DNA from: Bacillus licheniformis DSM 13 = ATCC 14580
GTDB lineage: Bacteria > Bacillota > Bacilli > Bacillales > Bacillaceae
Assembly (NCBI RefSeq): GCF_000011645.1
Contig: NC_006270.3
Span: 801,001-865,000, forward strand
Reading direction: 5' to 3'
DNA length: 64,000 nucleotides
The position numbers and the translations under genes are program-made. Positions 24,303-34,200 of the stretch are shown here, in pieces (the stretch's first letter is position 1; each line of letters begins with the position of its first letter). Under the pieces are notes generated by a model. That model was given only the letters and a program-made list of their open reading frames with translations, was not told the DNA's origin and searched no databases.

Positions 24303-25385
24303 TTGGTTACAATCAGTCTATGTATGATTGTCAAAAATGAAGAAGAAGTATTAGCGAGATGCCTTGATACAGTGAAAGACATTGTAGATGAGATTAATAT
24401 TGTTGATACGGGGTCGACAGATAAAACTGTAGAGATTGCGAAGCGATACACAGACCGCGTCTTTTTCTTTGAATGGATCGGCGATTTTGCGGCTGCCCGC
24501 AATGAATCGTTCAAACACGCCACTAAGGATTATATTCTCTATCTGGATGCGGATGATGTTTTGCTTGAAGAAGATCAGAAAAAACTGAAAGAGTTGAAGG
24601 AAACGCTTGATCCTTCCGTTGATTCCGTGTCTATGTACTATGATGCTGGAACCGACGAATTCGGAAATGTGACATTAAGGTACCGCCGCAACCGTCTGGT
24701 GAAAAGGGAGAAGAACTTTAAATGGAAAGGCGACTGCCATCAATATTTGGAGGTATTCGGGAACATCATCAATGCCGATATTTCAGTGACGCATAAAAAA
24801 ATCCGCCACTCTGTCGGACGAAACCTCAATATTTACCAAAAGAAGATTGATCGCGGCGACACGTTTACCCCGCGCGACTATTTTTACTACGGTAATGAAT
24901 TAAGAGAAAACAGACACTACGAAAAAGCGATTGAAAGCTACAATAAAAACATTGAAATGAAAGAAGGATGGATTGAAGACAAAGTATACGCCTGCATCAA
25001 CAAAGCCGACTGCCACCGCTTTCTCGGCGACATGGACAATGAGCTGAGATCTCTGTTCCAGTCATTTGAATTTTCTAAAACGCCTCGTGCCGAAACATGC
25101 TCAAGAATCGGCTATAACTTTCAGCGGAGGCGGGAATACAAGGCCGCTATCTACTGGTATGAGCTGGCCACAACATTGGTGCCTGATTCAAATAAATGGA
25201 GCTTCACCTATCCGGCATACTATACTTGGTACCCTCATTTGCAAATGTGTGTGTGCTATTACAATTTAGGAGACTTTGAAAAGTCGTATCATCATAATGA
25301 AGAGGCGAGGAAATACCGTCCCGAAGACAAATCCGTCCTTCATAACAAACAGCTGCTGGAAGGGAAATTAGGCATTAACAATTAG
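24303..25385 (+). CDS. GT2 glycosyltransferase with C-terminal TPR repeats
   Basis: The 360-residue protein starts with the classic GT2 sequence VTISLCMIVKNEEEVLARCL; the donor and metal residues follow in INIVDTGSTDKT and LYLDADDVLL. From about residue 190 there are TPR-like helices (YFYYGNELRENRHYEKAIESY, AAIYWYELATTLVP). This GT2-TPR layout is found in protein O- and S-glycosyltransferases such as SunS-like enzymes and in exosporium glycosylation loci, where the TPR part grips the polypeptide. TTG 24303 is preferred: AGGGAGTGA sits at good spacing, and the GTG at 24294 overlaps that site. Good candidate for attaching the first sugar to Thr of the collagen-like tracts. Confidence 0.83.
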   Translation: MVTISLCMIVKNEEEVLARCLDTVKDIVDEINIVDTGSTDKTVEIAKRYTDRVFFFEWIGDFAAARNESFKHATKDYILYLDADDVLLEEDQKKLKELKETLDPSVDSVSMYYDAGTDEFGNVTLRYRRNRLVKREKNFKWKGDCHQYLEVFGNIINADISVTHKKIRHSVGRNLNIYQKKIDRGDTFTPRDYFYYGNELRENRHYEKAIESYNKNIEMKEGWIEDKVYACINKADCHRFLGDMDNELRSLFQSFEFSKTPRAETCSRIGYNFQRRREYKAAIYWYELATTLVPDSNKWSFTYPAYYTWYPHLQMCVCYYNLGDFEKSYHHNEEARKYRPEDKSVLHNKQLLEGKLGINN

Positions 25386-25391
25386 CATTGT

Positions 25392-25422
25392 AAAGACTTA
25401 CTGAACAAGTAGGTCTTTTTTT
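25392..25422 (+). terminator. terminator after the GT2-TPR gene
   Basis: AAGACTTACT pairs with AGTAGGTCTT across a 5-base loop, followed by T8. Confidence 0.8.
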
Positions 25423-25462
25423 TATGAATAAAATCAAGCCGTGCCAATTTAGCGGCAGGCAT

Positions 25463-25471
25463 CATAACTTA
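25463..25471 (+). promoter_or_regulatory. sigma-K-like -10 element before the WbpE/WbpB-like pair
   Basis: CATAACTTA matches CATA-N3-TA. At the -35 distance the sequence reads CCA instead of an AC dinucleotide, so the match is partial. Confidence 0.35.
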
Positions 25472-25507
25472 TTTTGGAACTTTTTGAATTTAGAGGAGGA
25501 ACAAAGG

Positions 25508-26617
25508 ATGATCCCGTTAGTCAATTTAAAACGTCAATTTCAAACAGTAAAACAGGATATTTTAAAAGAGTTTGAACATGTGCTGGACAGCGGCCAATAT
25601 ATATTGGGGCCAAAGGTTGAAGAATTAGAGAAAAGAATAGCTGAAAAGCTTGGTGTAAAAGAAGCGGTCGCGGTCGCCAACGGAACGGATGCATTGGTGC
25701 TGACGCTTGAAGCTTTCGGCATCGGCAAAGGGGATGAAGTGATTACGACCCCGTTCACTTTTTTCGCCACCGCCGAAGCCGTCTCAAGGGTGGGGGCTGA
25801 ACCTGTGTTTGCTGATGTCGATCCTGAAACATACAATCTTGATCCGAAAAAAATAGAAGAAAAGATCACCCCTGCTACTAAAGCGATCATTCCCGTCCAT
25901 ATCTTCGGACAGCCGGCTGATATGGACGAGATCATGGAGCTTGCCAAAAAACACGGACTGCTTGTGATTGAGGATGCCTGCCAAGCGTTCGGCGCATCGT
26001 ATAAAGAGCGGCCTGTCGGCAGCATCGGGGATGCCGCCTGTTTTTCATTTTTCCCTACAAAAAACTTGGGAACATTGGGAGACGGGGGAATGGTGACGAT
26101 TTCAGACCCGGATGCAGCCCGGCAATTAAGAACACTCAGAACCCATGGCACTAGCAAAAAATACTTCCATGACAAAATCGGTTTCAACAGCCGTCTTGAT
26201 GAATTACACGCCGCAGCTTTACTCATTCTTCTTGAGAAAATCGACGGCTGGAATGAACAAAGAAGAAGAGTGGCCAGCCGCTACAGAGAAGGTTTGAAAA
26301 CGGCGGAGCACCTCACACTGCCGGCAGAGAAAGAGGACCGCACACATATCTATCATCTCTATTGTATCGGCGCGAAAAACCGCGACTACATCATACAATC
26401 GCTGAAAGAGCAGGACATTCATTCAGGTGTGTATTATCCTTGCTGCCTTCATCTGCAATCGGTCTATTCTTCACTGCAGTACAAAAAAGGCGATTTTCCT
26501 ATAGCCGAGTCCTTGTCCGAAACCCTTTTCGCCATTCCGATGGATCCTTTTCTAGCCGCCGAGGAACAAGATCAGATTATTTCTGCGCTGCTGAAAAAAG
26601 GAGGAGGGGAAAAGTGA
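25508..26617 (+). CDS. UDP-3-keto-sugar aminotransferase, WbpE-like
   Basis: The 369-residue DegT-family PLP enzyme resembles WbpE/WlbC along its length as I recall them: N-terminal IPLVNLKRQFQTVKQDIL, DSGQYILGPKVEELE, AVANGTDALVLTL, VIEDACQAFGASYK, and Lys185 in FFPTKNLGTLGDGG. In WbpE the reaction is transamination of a 3-keto UDP-GlcNAc uronic acid. The frame opens upstream, but ATG 25508 follows GAGGAGGAA. Its last codons overlap the GTG start of the oxidoreductase, the enzyme expected to make its substrate. DesV/EryC1-type aminotransferases of other sugars are the alternative. Confidence 0.82.
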   Translation: MIPLVNLKRQFQTVKQDILKEFEHVLDSGQYILGPKVEELEKRIAEKLGVKEAVAVANGTDALVLTLEAFGIGKGDEVITTPFTFFATAEAVSRVGAEPVFADVDPETYNLDPKKIEEKITPATKAIIPVHIFGQPADMDEIMELAKKHGLLVIEDACQAFGASYKERPVGSIGDAACFSFFPTKNLGTLGDGGMVTISDPDAARQLRTLRTHGTSKKYFHDKIGFNSRLDELHAAALLILLEKIDGWNEQRRRVASRYREGLKTAEHLTLPAEKEDRTHIYHLYCIGAKNRDYIIQSLKEQDIHSGVYYPCCLHLQSVYSSLQYKKGDFPIAESLSETLFAIPMDPFLAAEEQDQIISALLKKGGGEK

Positions 26618-27678
26618 CGGTTCATTTTGGTTTAATCGGCTGCGGCTATATGTCAAGAAAACATCTTCAAGCACTGGCCGAGTGCGATGATGCAAAGTTG
26701 TCGGCCGTCAGTGATTTGCAGGAAGAAAGAATGAAGGAAGCGGAAGAATACTATGCTTCCCTCGCCGGTGAGGAAAGCCGAATGACCCGCTATCCGCAGT
26801 ATCAAGCGCTGCTTTCAGATCCTAAAATTGAAGCGGTCATTATTGCGGCGGTTTCGGGACTGCACGCCGAAATGGCCAAACATGCGCTGCTGGCAGGCAA
26901 GCACGTCATCGTCGAAAAACCGATGACCTTGTCATTACGGGATGCCGATGAGCTTATAGAACTGGCGGAGCAGAACGGGCTGAAGCTCATGGTCTGCCAC
27001 CAGATGCGCCACCGGCCGATCATGAAAAAACTGAAGGAAACGATTGAGGAAGGAAAGCTGGGAAAGATCTACTTGGGCACGGTATCGCTCCGCTTAAACA
27101 GGTCCCCCGCTTATTATGAAGCGGCATCCTGGCGGGGAAGCTGGGAAAAAGACGGCGGGATGCTGGTCAATCAAGGGATACATCTGATCGATCTGCTGCA
27201 ATGGTTTTTAGGTGATGTAAAAGGCGTTTACGGAGATATGCTGGGCGGCTCCGGAGCTAAAGAAACGGAAGATGTTGCTGTCGGTATTCTGACGTTTGCC
27301 AGTCAGGCGAAAGGTGTAGTAGAAGCGAATATCGTCACACAGCCAAACAATATCGGAAGCTCTCTCTCGATTTTTGGAGAAAATGGAACGATTTCATTGG
27401 AAGGTCCGGCATTAAACCGGATCAGCCGCTGGTACATCCACGGGGAGAAGGCGGATGCTGAAGAAGCGGCAAAGCTGATTGACATCGGCGGCGAACAAAC
27501 CGCAATGTATCAAAACTTTATAAGCGCCCTCAAGCGCCAAGACACGCTATTGGTTGACGGCTATGAAGGAAAAAAGGCGATTGAAACCATCTTTGGAATC
27601 TATCAATCTGTGCTGCAGAAGCAACCGGTGCAGCTGCCTCTTTCTTCATTTCAAACAACTGATATGAAAAATAAATAG
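26614..27678 (+). CDS. Gfo/Idh/MocA sugar-nucleotide oxidoreductase, WbpB-like
   Basis: The 354-residue dehydrogenase has an N-terminal Rossmann motif GLIGCGYMSRKHLQAL, the family-defining VEKPMTLSL and the catalytic-domain signature GGMLVNQGIHLIDLLQW. WbpB-type members oxidise C3 of UDP-GlcNAc uronic acid, providing the keto group that WbpE aminates. The GTG start overlaps the aminotransferase stop (GTGA), with GAGGAGGGG just upstream; the reading frame is open for 250 bases further 5', inside the aminotransferase gene. Translational coupling supports consecutive reactions. Exact sugar substrate inferred. Confidence 0.82.
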   Translation: MTVHFGLIGCGYMSRKHLQALAECDDAKLSAVSDLQEERMKEAEEYYASLAGEESRMTRYPQYQALLSDPKIEAVIIAAVSGLHAEMAKHALLAGKHVIVEKPMTLSLRDADELIELAEQNGLKLMVCHQMRHRPIMKKLKETIEEGKLGKIYLGTVSLRLNRSPAYYEAASWRGSWEKDGGMLVNQGIHLIDLLQWFLGDVKGVYGDMLGGSGAKETEDVAVGILTFASQAKGVVEANIVTQPNNIGSSLSIFGENGTISLEGPALNRISRWYIHGEKADAEEAAKLIDIGGEQTAMYQNFISALKRQDTLLVDGYEGKKAIETIFGIYQSVLQKQPVQLPLSSFQTTDMKNK

Positions 27679-27721
27679 GTTTTGTTTTGGTAGATCGTCC
27701 CTTTCAAAAAAAGATTTGAAA

Positions 27722-27730
27722 CATAGTTTA
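27722..27730 (+). promoter_or_regulatory. sigma-K-like -10 element before the UDP-sugar dehydrogenase
   Basis: CATAGTTTA matches CATA-N3-TA. No AC occurs at the -35 distance, so it is weak alone and noted because it recurs in the island. Confidence 0.3.
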
Positions 27731-27763
27731 TTAAAGGAATGTACAGAAGGGGCGAGTTGATAA

Positions 27764-29059
27764 ATGAGCAAACAGGAAATTCATAACGAAACGATAGCGG
27801 TCATCGGCTTGGGGTTTGTCGGTCTGCCCTTGGCCATGTTGTTGATATCAAAAGGAATGCGGGTTATCGGTGTTGATTTGGACAAAAAGAAAGTCGAGGC
27901 ATTGCGGAAAGGAACCAGCTATATTTCGGATATAAACGATCAAGCGGTGCAGGACGGAATAGGCACCGGTTTCTTTCGTCCTGTTTCGGACTACAGTTTA
28001 ATCGGTGAAGCGGATGCCGTCATCATCTGCGTGCCGACGCCTTTGAATGATGATGCGGGTCCTGATTTGAATTATGTGAAAAGAGCGGCGCAATTGATTG
28101 GAGCGCACTTGAAAAAAGGGCAGCTCGTCGTGTTGGAAAGCTCGACATATCCGGGTACGACAAGAGACATCGTCAAACCGATCCTGGAAAAAAGCGGCCT
28201 TGTATGCGGGAAGGATTTTTACTTGGCTTATTCTCCAGAACGCGTTGATCCGGGCAATCAGTTCCCGATTGAGGTCGTGCCGAAGGTAGTGGGAGGAGCG
28301 ACGGATGCATGCCTTGAAAAGGTGCATCAATTATACAGCGGCATTTATGAAGAGGTTGTGCCTGTTACATCGCCAGAAACAGCGGAGCTGACAAAGCTGC
28401 TCGAAAATACGTACCGGTTTATTAATATTTCATTCATTAATGAATTCGCGATGATATGCGACAGGCTCGGGGTGAATGTGTGGGAAGTCATCGAGGCGGC
28501 AAGCACGAAGCCGTATGGGTTTGCGGCTTTTTATCCAGGCCCCGGCATCGGCGGCCATTGCATCCCCGTCGACCCGCTGTATTTGCAGTTTGTCATGAAA
28601 CAAAGCGGATTATCGAGCGACTTTATCGAGCTGTCGGAAGCGACAAATGATAGAATCGTCCGCTATATTTCAGAGCGCTCCTTGCAGCTGGCAGGGAAAG
28701 ACAAGGCGACAGACGCCCGCATCTTAATCTACGGCGTCACCTATAAACGAAATATCGCGGATGTCCGCGAATCAAAATCGCTTGATATTATAGAGAAGCT
28801 GATCGGCATGGGAGCAGATGTTTCCTACCATGATCCGCACGTTCCGGACCTCGACCTCAGCGGCAAAAAGCTAGCAAGCGTGCCGATAGATTCAAAGATG
28901 CTGAAAGAGTATGACTGTGTTGTCATTTTAACTGATCATGACGCACTCCCGAAAGAGCTGTTATTAAACCATGCAAACGTGATATTTGATACGAGAGGAG
29001 TGCTGAGGGAAGCAGCCGGAAAAGCAAAAGTCATCCAGCTCGGAAACGGGCGCTCCTGA
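27764..29059 (+). CDS. UDP-N-acetylglucosamine 6-dehydrogenase, WbpA-like
   Basis: The 431-residue UDP-glucose/GDP-mannose dehydrogenase family protein has the NAD motif VIGLGFVGLPLAMLL, VCVPTPL-type CVPTPLNDD, SSTYPGTT, SPERVDPGN and the catalytic cysteine in GPGIGGHCIPVDP; the C-terminal domain carries YKRNIADVRESKS. The pattern fits the UDP-GlcNAc (WbpA/WecC-like) branch better than UDP-glucose dehydrogenases, but I cannot test this. The enzyme would make UDP-GlcNAc uronic acid, the first step for the WbpB/WbpE/WbpD-like proteins. ATG with GAAGGGGCG upstream. Last gene of the island. Confidence 0.85.
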   Translation: MSKQEIHNETIAVIGLGFVGLPLAMLLISKGMRVIGVDLDKKKVEALRKGTSYISDINDQAVQDGIGTGFFRPVSDYSLIGEADAVIICVPTPLNDDAGPDLNYVKRAAQLIGAHLKKGQLVVLESSTYPGTTRDIVKPILEKSGLVCGKDFYLAYSPERVDPGNQFPIEVVPKVVGGATDACLEKVHQLYSGIYEEVVPVTSPETAELTKLLENTYRFINISFINEFAMICDRLGVNVWEVIEAASTKPYGFAAFYPGPGIGGHCIPVDPLYLQFVMKQSGLSSDFIELSEATNDRIVRYISERSLQLAGKDKATDARILIYGVTYKRNIADVRESKSLDIIEKLIGMGADVSYHDPHVPDLDLSGKKLASVPIDSKMLKEYDCVVILTDHDALPKELLLNHANVIFDTRGVLREAAGKAKVIQLGNGRS

Positions 29060-29139
29060 ATCAATTTTTCTGCAGCGACTCACGCCCAGATCCGTTCGGA
29101 ATACAATAAGTTAAAACAAGAACGAAAAGGGTGAGGGCC

Positions 29140-30051
29140 GTGTGGATCGGAATTCTGTTGATGGTCTCTGGGATTGGGATCAGTATTTTCGCCGTCAGTC
29201 TGATTGTCAGCTATTTGTTTGTTTTGCCGAACCGGAGCACATATGAAGAAACTTTTTTCAGCGGACTCAAACACGGCGAGATCATCGATGACGTGTTTGA
29301 GTCCCACGACAAAGAAGAGCTGTTTTTGACAGCAGGGGATGGATGCCGGCTGCATGCGCTGCTATTTCCCGTTCAAAAGAGCAGGAAAGCCGTCATCATC
29401 TCCCACGGCATCAAGTGGTCGCTGTTTGGCGGGTATAAATACGTCGAGCTGTTTCAGTCCATCGGCTACAATGTCCTGCTTTGCGACAGCAGGTGCCACG
29501 GGTTGAGCGGCGGTTCACACGTTTCCTACGGGTTTTACGAAAAGGATGATTTGGCGAGGTGGGCTGACGAGCTTGAGAACAGGTTCGGCAAAGATCTTTG
29601 GATCGGGGTGCTTGGCGAATCGCTCGGAGCGGCGGCTGCCATCGAGCTGATGAAACAGGATCGGAGAATCAAGTTTTGTATTGCCGATTCCTGCTTCAGC
29701 GATTTAACAGAGCTATGCCGCTTTCAGCTGAAAGCCGCCGTCAAATTGTCCGTGCCGTTTCTCATCCCGTTGGCAAGCGGGCTGATCAAGCGGCGCCACG
29801 GCTGGAGCCTTGCTGATATATCGCCGGTCAGCAACCTTGAGCAGTCAGACACGCCGCTGTTGATCATCCACGGCACAAAGGATCAGCTTGTTCCGCCGGA
29901 AATGGCCAAAAGCCTGTATGAGAGGAAAAAGGGATTCAAGAAACTGTACTGGATTGAAGGCGCCGGACATGTCGGCGGATTTCGCCACAATCCTGAGGAA
30001 TACTTAAATAAAATCAAAGACTTTATCTTGAAAATCGAGCCGGCCAATTAG
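29140..30051 (+). CDS. membrane-anchored alpha/beta hydrolase, YqkD-like
   Basis: The 303-residue protein has one N-terminal membrane helix (about 2-28) and an alpha/beta hydrolase domain: the oxyanion-region IISHGIKWS, CDSRCHGLSGG, the nucleophile elbow GVLGESLGAAA (Ser), Asp in HGTKDQLVPP and His in GAGHVGG. It resembles B. subtilis YqkD as I recall it. GTG 29140 with AAAGG nine bases upstream is chosen; an in-frame GTG at 29131 would add three residues. Its stop overlaps the stop of the convergent HxlR-type gene by four bases. Substrate unknown. Confidence 0.8.
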   Translation: MWIGILLMVSGIGISIFAVSLIVSYLFVLPNRSTYEETFFSGLKHGEIIDDVFESHDKEELFLTAGDGCRLHALLFPVQKSRKAVIISHGIKWSLFGGYKYVELFQSIGYNVLLCDSRCHGLSGGSHVSYGFYEKDDLARWADELENRFGKDLWIGVLGESLGAAAAIELMKQDRRIKFCIADSCFSDLTELCRFQLKAAVKLSVPFLIPLASGLIKRRHGWSLADISPVSNLEQSDTPLLIIHGTKDQLVPPEMAKSLYERKKGFKKLYWIEGAGHVGGFRHNPEEYLNKIKDFILKIEPAN

Positions 30052-30440
30052 CCTTGCGATTCCAGTTTTTCAGCGGCTGCCGATCTTTGGCGCGCTTCCT
30101 TGATTTTGCCGGCGTAGGACGTTCCCCAATTCATCATTTGCCGGATGATCGGGATCAGCGTCTTGCCGAACTCGGTTAAACTGTACTCGACTTTCGGAGG
30201 AACCTGTTTGTAAATTGTACGGCAGACGATGCCGTCGCGCTCAAGCTCTCGAAGCTGGAGGGTCAGCATCCGCTGAGTCACGCCGGGAATTAAGCGCCGC
30301 AGTTCATTAAAGCGTTTTTTATCATCGATCAAGTGATACAGAATGACGCTTTTCCATTTGCCGCCGATGATATCGATCGTTGCTTCCACCGGACATGAAT
30401 AACCGTCCGGTGCTTCGCATGCTGCCGGATGTTTTTTCAT
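30048..30440 (-). CDS. HxlR/DUF24-family redox-type regulator, HypR-like
   Basis: The 130-residue winged-helix protein has the family signature CPVEATIDIIGGKWKSVILYHL with Cys16 in the position of the redox-sensing cysteine of this family, then RFNELRRLIPGVTQRMLTLQLREL as recognition region. In B. subtilis, HypR senses hypochlorite and thiol-reactive compounds and activates hypO (yfkO). Here the regulator lies divergently next to hypO, which makes it the obvious candidate controller. ATG with CTAAGGAGAG upstream. Orthology to HypR itself is inferred from position; other DUF24 regulators (YodB, CatR, YdeP) are similar. Confidence 0.85.
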   Translation of the reverse strand: MKKHPAACEAPDGYSCPVEATIDIIGGKWKSVILYHLIDDKKRFNELRRLIPGVTQRMLTLQLRELERDGIVCRTIYKQVPPKVEYSLTEFGKTLIPIIRQMMNWGTSYAGKIKEARQRSAAAEKLESQG

Positions 30441-30453
30441 TTTCTTCTCTCCT

Positions 30454-30473
30454 TAGTATAAAAAATGATACTA
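30454..30473. promoter_or_regulatory. candidate operator between the HxlR-type gene and hypO
   Basis: TAGTAT-N8-ATACTA is a perfect 6-bp inverted repeat overlapping the ribosome-site region of the regulator gene and upstream of a TATAAT at 30508 that lacks a recognisable -35. A promoter without -35 fits activator control of hypO. Confidence 0.5.
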
Positions 30474-30570
30474 TGCCACAAAAATGTGCGTACTTTCTTA
30501 TTGCTATTATAATGATTAGAATGAAATTGAGAAAGGAATATAAACTATAGAGAAAAGGAGAGAACATAAT

Positions 30571-31254
30571 ATGACAGAGCAATCCAAGAAGCAAGAGATT
30601 CTTGACGCATTCCAATTTAGACATGCGACAAAAGAATTTGATCCGGACAGAAAGATATCAGATGAGGATTTTCAGTTCATTTTAGAAGCGGGCAGACTGT
30701 CGCCAAGCTCGGTCGGCCTCGAACCGTGGCAATTTGTCGTCGTCCAAAATAAAGAGCTGCGTGAAAAACTGCGTCAAGTCTCATGGGGTGCACAGGGGCA
30801 GCTTCCGACAGCCAGCCATTTCGTTTTGCTGCTCGGACGCACGGCTAAGGAAATGCGACGTGATTCCGGCTATGTTGCAGATCAATTAAAGCATGTGAAA
30901 AAAATGCCGGAGGACATCATTGAAAATATGCTGAAAGAAGACGGCGTTCTGGAAAGTTTCCAAGACGGCGATTTTCATTTGTACGAAAGCGACAGGGCGA
31001 TGTTTGACTGGGTATCAAAGCAAACGTACATCGCGCTCGCCAACATGATGACGGCTGCCGCTTTGATCGGCATTGACTCCTGCCCGATTGAAGGCTTTAA
31101 CTACGACAAAGTCCACGACATCCTTGAAAAAGAAGGGGTGTTGGAGGATGGCCGCTTTGACATCTCGGTCATGGCCGCTTTCGGATACCGTGTGAAAGAG
31201 CCGCGTCCGAAGACGAGACGGGCGCTTGATCAAATCGTGAAATGGGTCGAATAA
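30571..31254 (+). CDS. hypO: NAD(P)H nitroreductase HypO (YfkO)
   Basis: The 227-residue FMN-dependent nitroreductase belongs to the NfsB-like group: [14 protein letters not shown] with the FMN-phosphate-binding Arg-His, [17 protein letters not shown], and the C-terminal [16 protein letters not shown]. In B. subtilis it is induced by hypochlorite and diamide and probably detoxifies quinone or nitro compounds. ATG follows GGAGAG. It is the first backbone gene after the island; in B. subtilis yfkO lies close to treR. Confidence 0.92.
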   Translation: MTEQSKKQEILDAFQFRHATKEFDPDRKISDEDFQFILEAGRLSPSSVGLEPWQFVVVQNKELREKLRQVSWGAQGQLPTASHFVLLLGRTAKEMRRDSGYVADQLKHVKKMPEDIIENMLKEDGVLESFQDGDFHLYESDRAMFDWVSKQTYIALANMMTAAALIGIDSCPIEGFNYDKVHDILEKEGVLEDGRFDISVMAAFGYRVKEPRPKTRRALDQIVKWVE

Positions 31255-31255
31255 G

Positions 31256-31291
31256 AAAAGTGCGGTTCTGCATAAGCAGACCGCACTTTTT
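31256..31291. terminator. bidirectional terminator hypO/yfkN
   Basis: A 10-bp stem AAAAGTGCGG / CCGCACTTTT, extended by TTCTGC/GCAGA, lies between convergent genes. Confidence 0.9.
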
Positions 31292-31295
31292 ATAT

Positions 31296-34200
31296 TTAGA
31301 TCTGGAGCTTGCGCCGCTTCCTTTGGTAAAGGTACAGGCCGCTTCCGGATATAAGCAACAGCAGGCCGAGCATCAGCCAATGATAGGCGTTTGAAGCGGT
31401 GTCAGGCAAAAAACCGCCGTTTGAACCATCGGAAGGTTCATTTCCGTCATCTGCTCCGCCGCTGTCATGACCGCCTGATCCGTCTCCGCCGCTGCCGGCG
31501 CCGGGCGAAGCAGGGGGTTCACCGCCGCTGCCGCCATCCGGAGTGTCATCATCGCCGGAACCCGTCGGAAGGGAAGGCGACCCGGCATCATTGTCATTCA
31601 TCACGGTATACTCGCTGAAATGGTCGACATAGCCTGCAACGGTACGGCCTTTCGTATAGCCGTTTGTTACTTTTGTGAAGCTGTTGTTTTTGCGGTCGAC
31701 ATAATAGACGCTCAAATGTTTATCAGGAGCATCGACTTGGAACAACAGTCCGACAGGCTCTTTAAATGTGCTGACCGTTTTACCATTCTGCTGAATGTTG
31801 AAATCATATACCTTTGTGACCGCCTGTTTGATATCCTTGGCGATTTTAATGCTGATTTTTGTCTTTTCGCTTGCCAGATTAACGGCTGGAAGCTGCATCG
31901 CAATGCGATCGTTTTTCAGGGTGATGCTTGGATCACCGGTTCTTTCTTTGACAAGGTCAGTCTGTGCTTTTGTCATATTCAGCATGATGTGTTCCTTTTC
32001 TGTGTCAGGGAAATAGGCAATCGCCTGATTTGCGTTTTTCGCGTATGTTTCGAACGGCTTTTCCGCAAGCGTCCAAGAGCCGTCTGCCTGACGGTCGGGA
32101 AGGAACACTTCTGTGATTCTGTTCTCGATGTTCGGTGAAACAGAATCGTATAAGGCAAGCTGCTCTGTAAAAATGTCGTAATCGGTAAAGCCGAGATCGA
32201 CACCGTTTTTCGCTTCTTTAAAAACGGAATAGCCGTCTCCGCCGCCGCCCATGAAGTTATTTGTAGCGACACGGTAGGTTTTGTCCAAATCGAGCGGAAC
32301 AGCGTCCCCTTTGTCATTGACTAGGTTCACATCAAGGATTCGCTCACCTTTTGGCTTGCTCAGTGTAAAGGTGAAGGATAGACCCGAAACATGCGGAAAC
32401 GCGCCTCCGCCTTCTTCGACTTGGCTCACCCCGTGCTCAAGCGCTTCTTTGATTTGCGCCCCCGTCAAATCAGCGGCATAAAGGGTGTTGCCGAACGGCA
32501 TGACCGTCAGCACATCGCCGAGTGTGATTTCGCCTTTGGCAATACCGCTTCTGATTCCGCCGCCGTTTGTGATGGCGATGTCAGCTCCGCCGGCTTGTTT
32601 TGCTTTCTTCAGCATGCCGTCCGCGATAAAATTGCCGAGGTTGGTTTCTTTTGAGCGGACATGCTCGCGTTTTCCGTCCAGCGGGACATCGGCATAGCCT
32701 ACTTTTTTCTTTTTCAGTTCGTCAATATCTTCTTTAAAGCCGTCAAGCACTTCTTTCCCAGGAGGGTCTTCGTCCACTTTGTCGTCGATCGCGATCAAAT
32801 TGAACCTTGATTGGTCCGTTTGAACGACGCCGTTCTCATCAAACACCACATCGACCCTTCCCAAAAACTGTCCGTAGTCTTTCACTTGAGCGACGATTGT
32901 CGGTTCTTCGTTCTCCACCACTTTCAAGTGATCGACAAGTGTATGCGTATGCCCGCCGATAATCAAATCGATGCCCTTCACTTTCTTGGCAAGCTCCAGA
33001 TCCCGGTTGTAGCCGAGGTGGGTGAGGGCGATGATTTTGTTGACCTTTTCTTTTTCTTTCAGTTCCTTCACCGTTTTCTCTGCTGACTGATAAGCGTCAT
33101 GAAACGCAATGTTCGGACCGGGGCTTGATGTATATGACGTATCTTCCGTCGTCAAGCCGAATACGCCGACTTGTTCGCCGTTTACATCAAGCAGAATATA
33201 AGGATAGATGCCGCTTTCTTTCTTTTTTCCCGCTGCTAAGACTGCAGGCTCTTTCTGAAAGCTTCGCAGCTTCGGCTCTTTTGATACATCCACATTGGAG
33301 CTGACGATCGGAAAATCGGGCTTTTCCAGCTGGTGTCTGTTTAACGGGTCGACGGCTGTATAGTTTCCGCTGAGAAAGTCTGCGAGCACTTTAGGCCCTT
33401 TATCAAATTCATGGTTGCCGAAGGTCATGGCGTCATAGCCCATCATGTTCATCAGTTTCAAATCGGCGAGTCCGTTCCATTTTGTAAAATACAGATCGCC
33501 GGAAAAGACGTCGCCGGCATCGAGCAGCACATTGTTTTCTGTTTCACTGCGGATTTCTTTCACTTTGGCAGCGCGCCTTGCCGCTCCATCAAGGTGGGCA
33601 TGCGTGTCGTTCGTGTGCATGACGGTTAATGTCCAGTTTTCATCATCAACTGGAGGCTCTGAACCGTCAAAGTTCAGCTTATAGACGCCATATCCTTTGT
33701 TTTCGGATTCCCTGACAAAATCGATGTCATTCGCTTTTTCAGCAAACGGTTTGGCAAGGAGGGAAGACTCGAATGTCACGTCGGCTCCTTTAATCGGAGC
33801 GATCGACCAGTTGTTGTCGGCGGCGGGATTGACCGTTTTCTTCTCCATAATGTAGTTCATGAGCACCTGCCTGTTTTCATCAGCCGCCGCATAAACGACT
33901 TTGTCCTGAGTCAGATGCGGGAATCCGCCGCCCCCGGAGGCGCGGTAATTATTTGTGACGACAAGGAATTCCTGGTCGTCGCGGACGGGTTTTCCGTTGT
34001 AAGACAACTGTTTGACGCGGTTCGCCTGCGGATTTTTCACCCCGCCTGAGGCATTGTATTTTGCAGGCTGTGTGACATCGATCTGGTAGGTCACACCGTC
34101 AATGACATCGAAATTATACGACCTGAAATCGGGGTTGAGGAGCGCCTGTTCACCCGATTTTGAAGGATCGATCTGATTGAACTGCCCGGCCGACATTTCG

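Noticed and set aside
26362..26613. 5' extension of the oxidoreductase frame, 84 codons
   Set aside because: It lies inside the aminotransferase gene; the family's Rossmann motif starts right after the GTG at 26614, which has a strong ribosome site.
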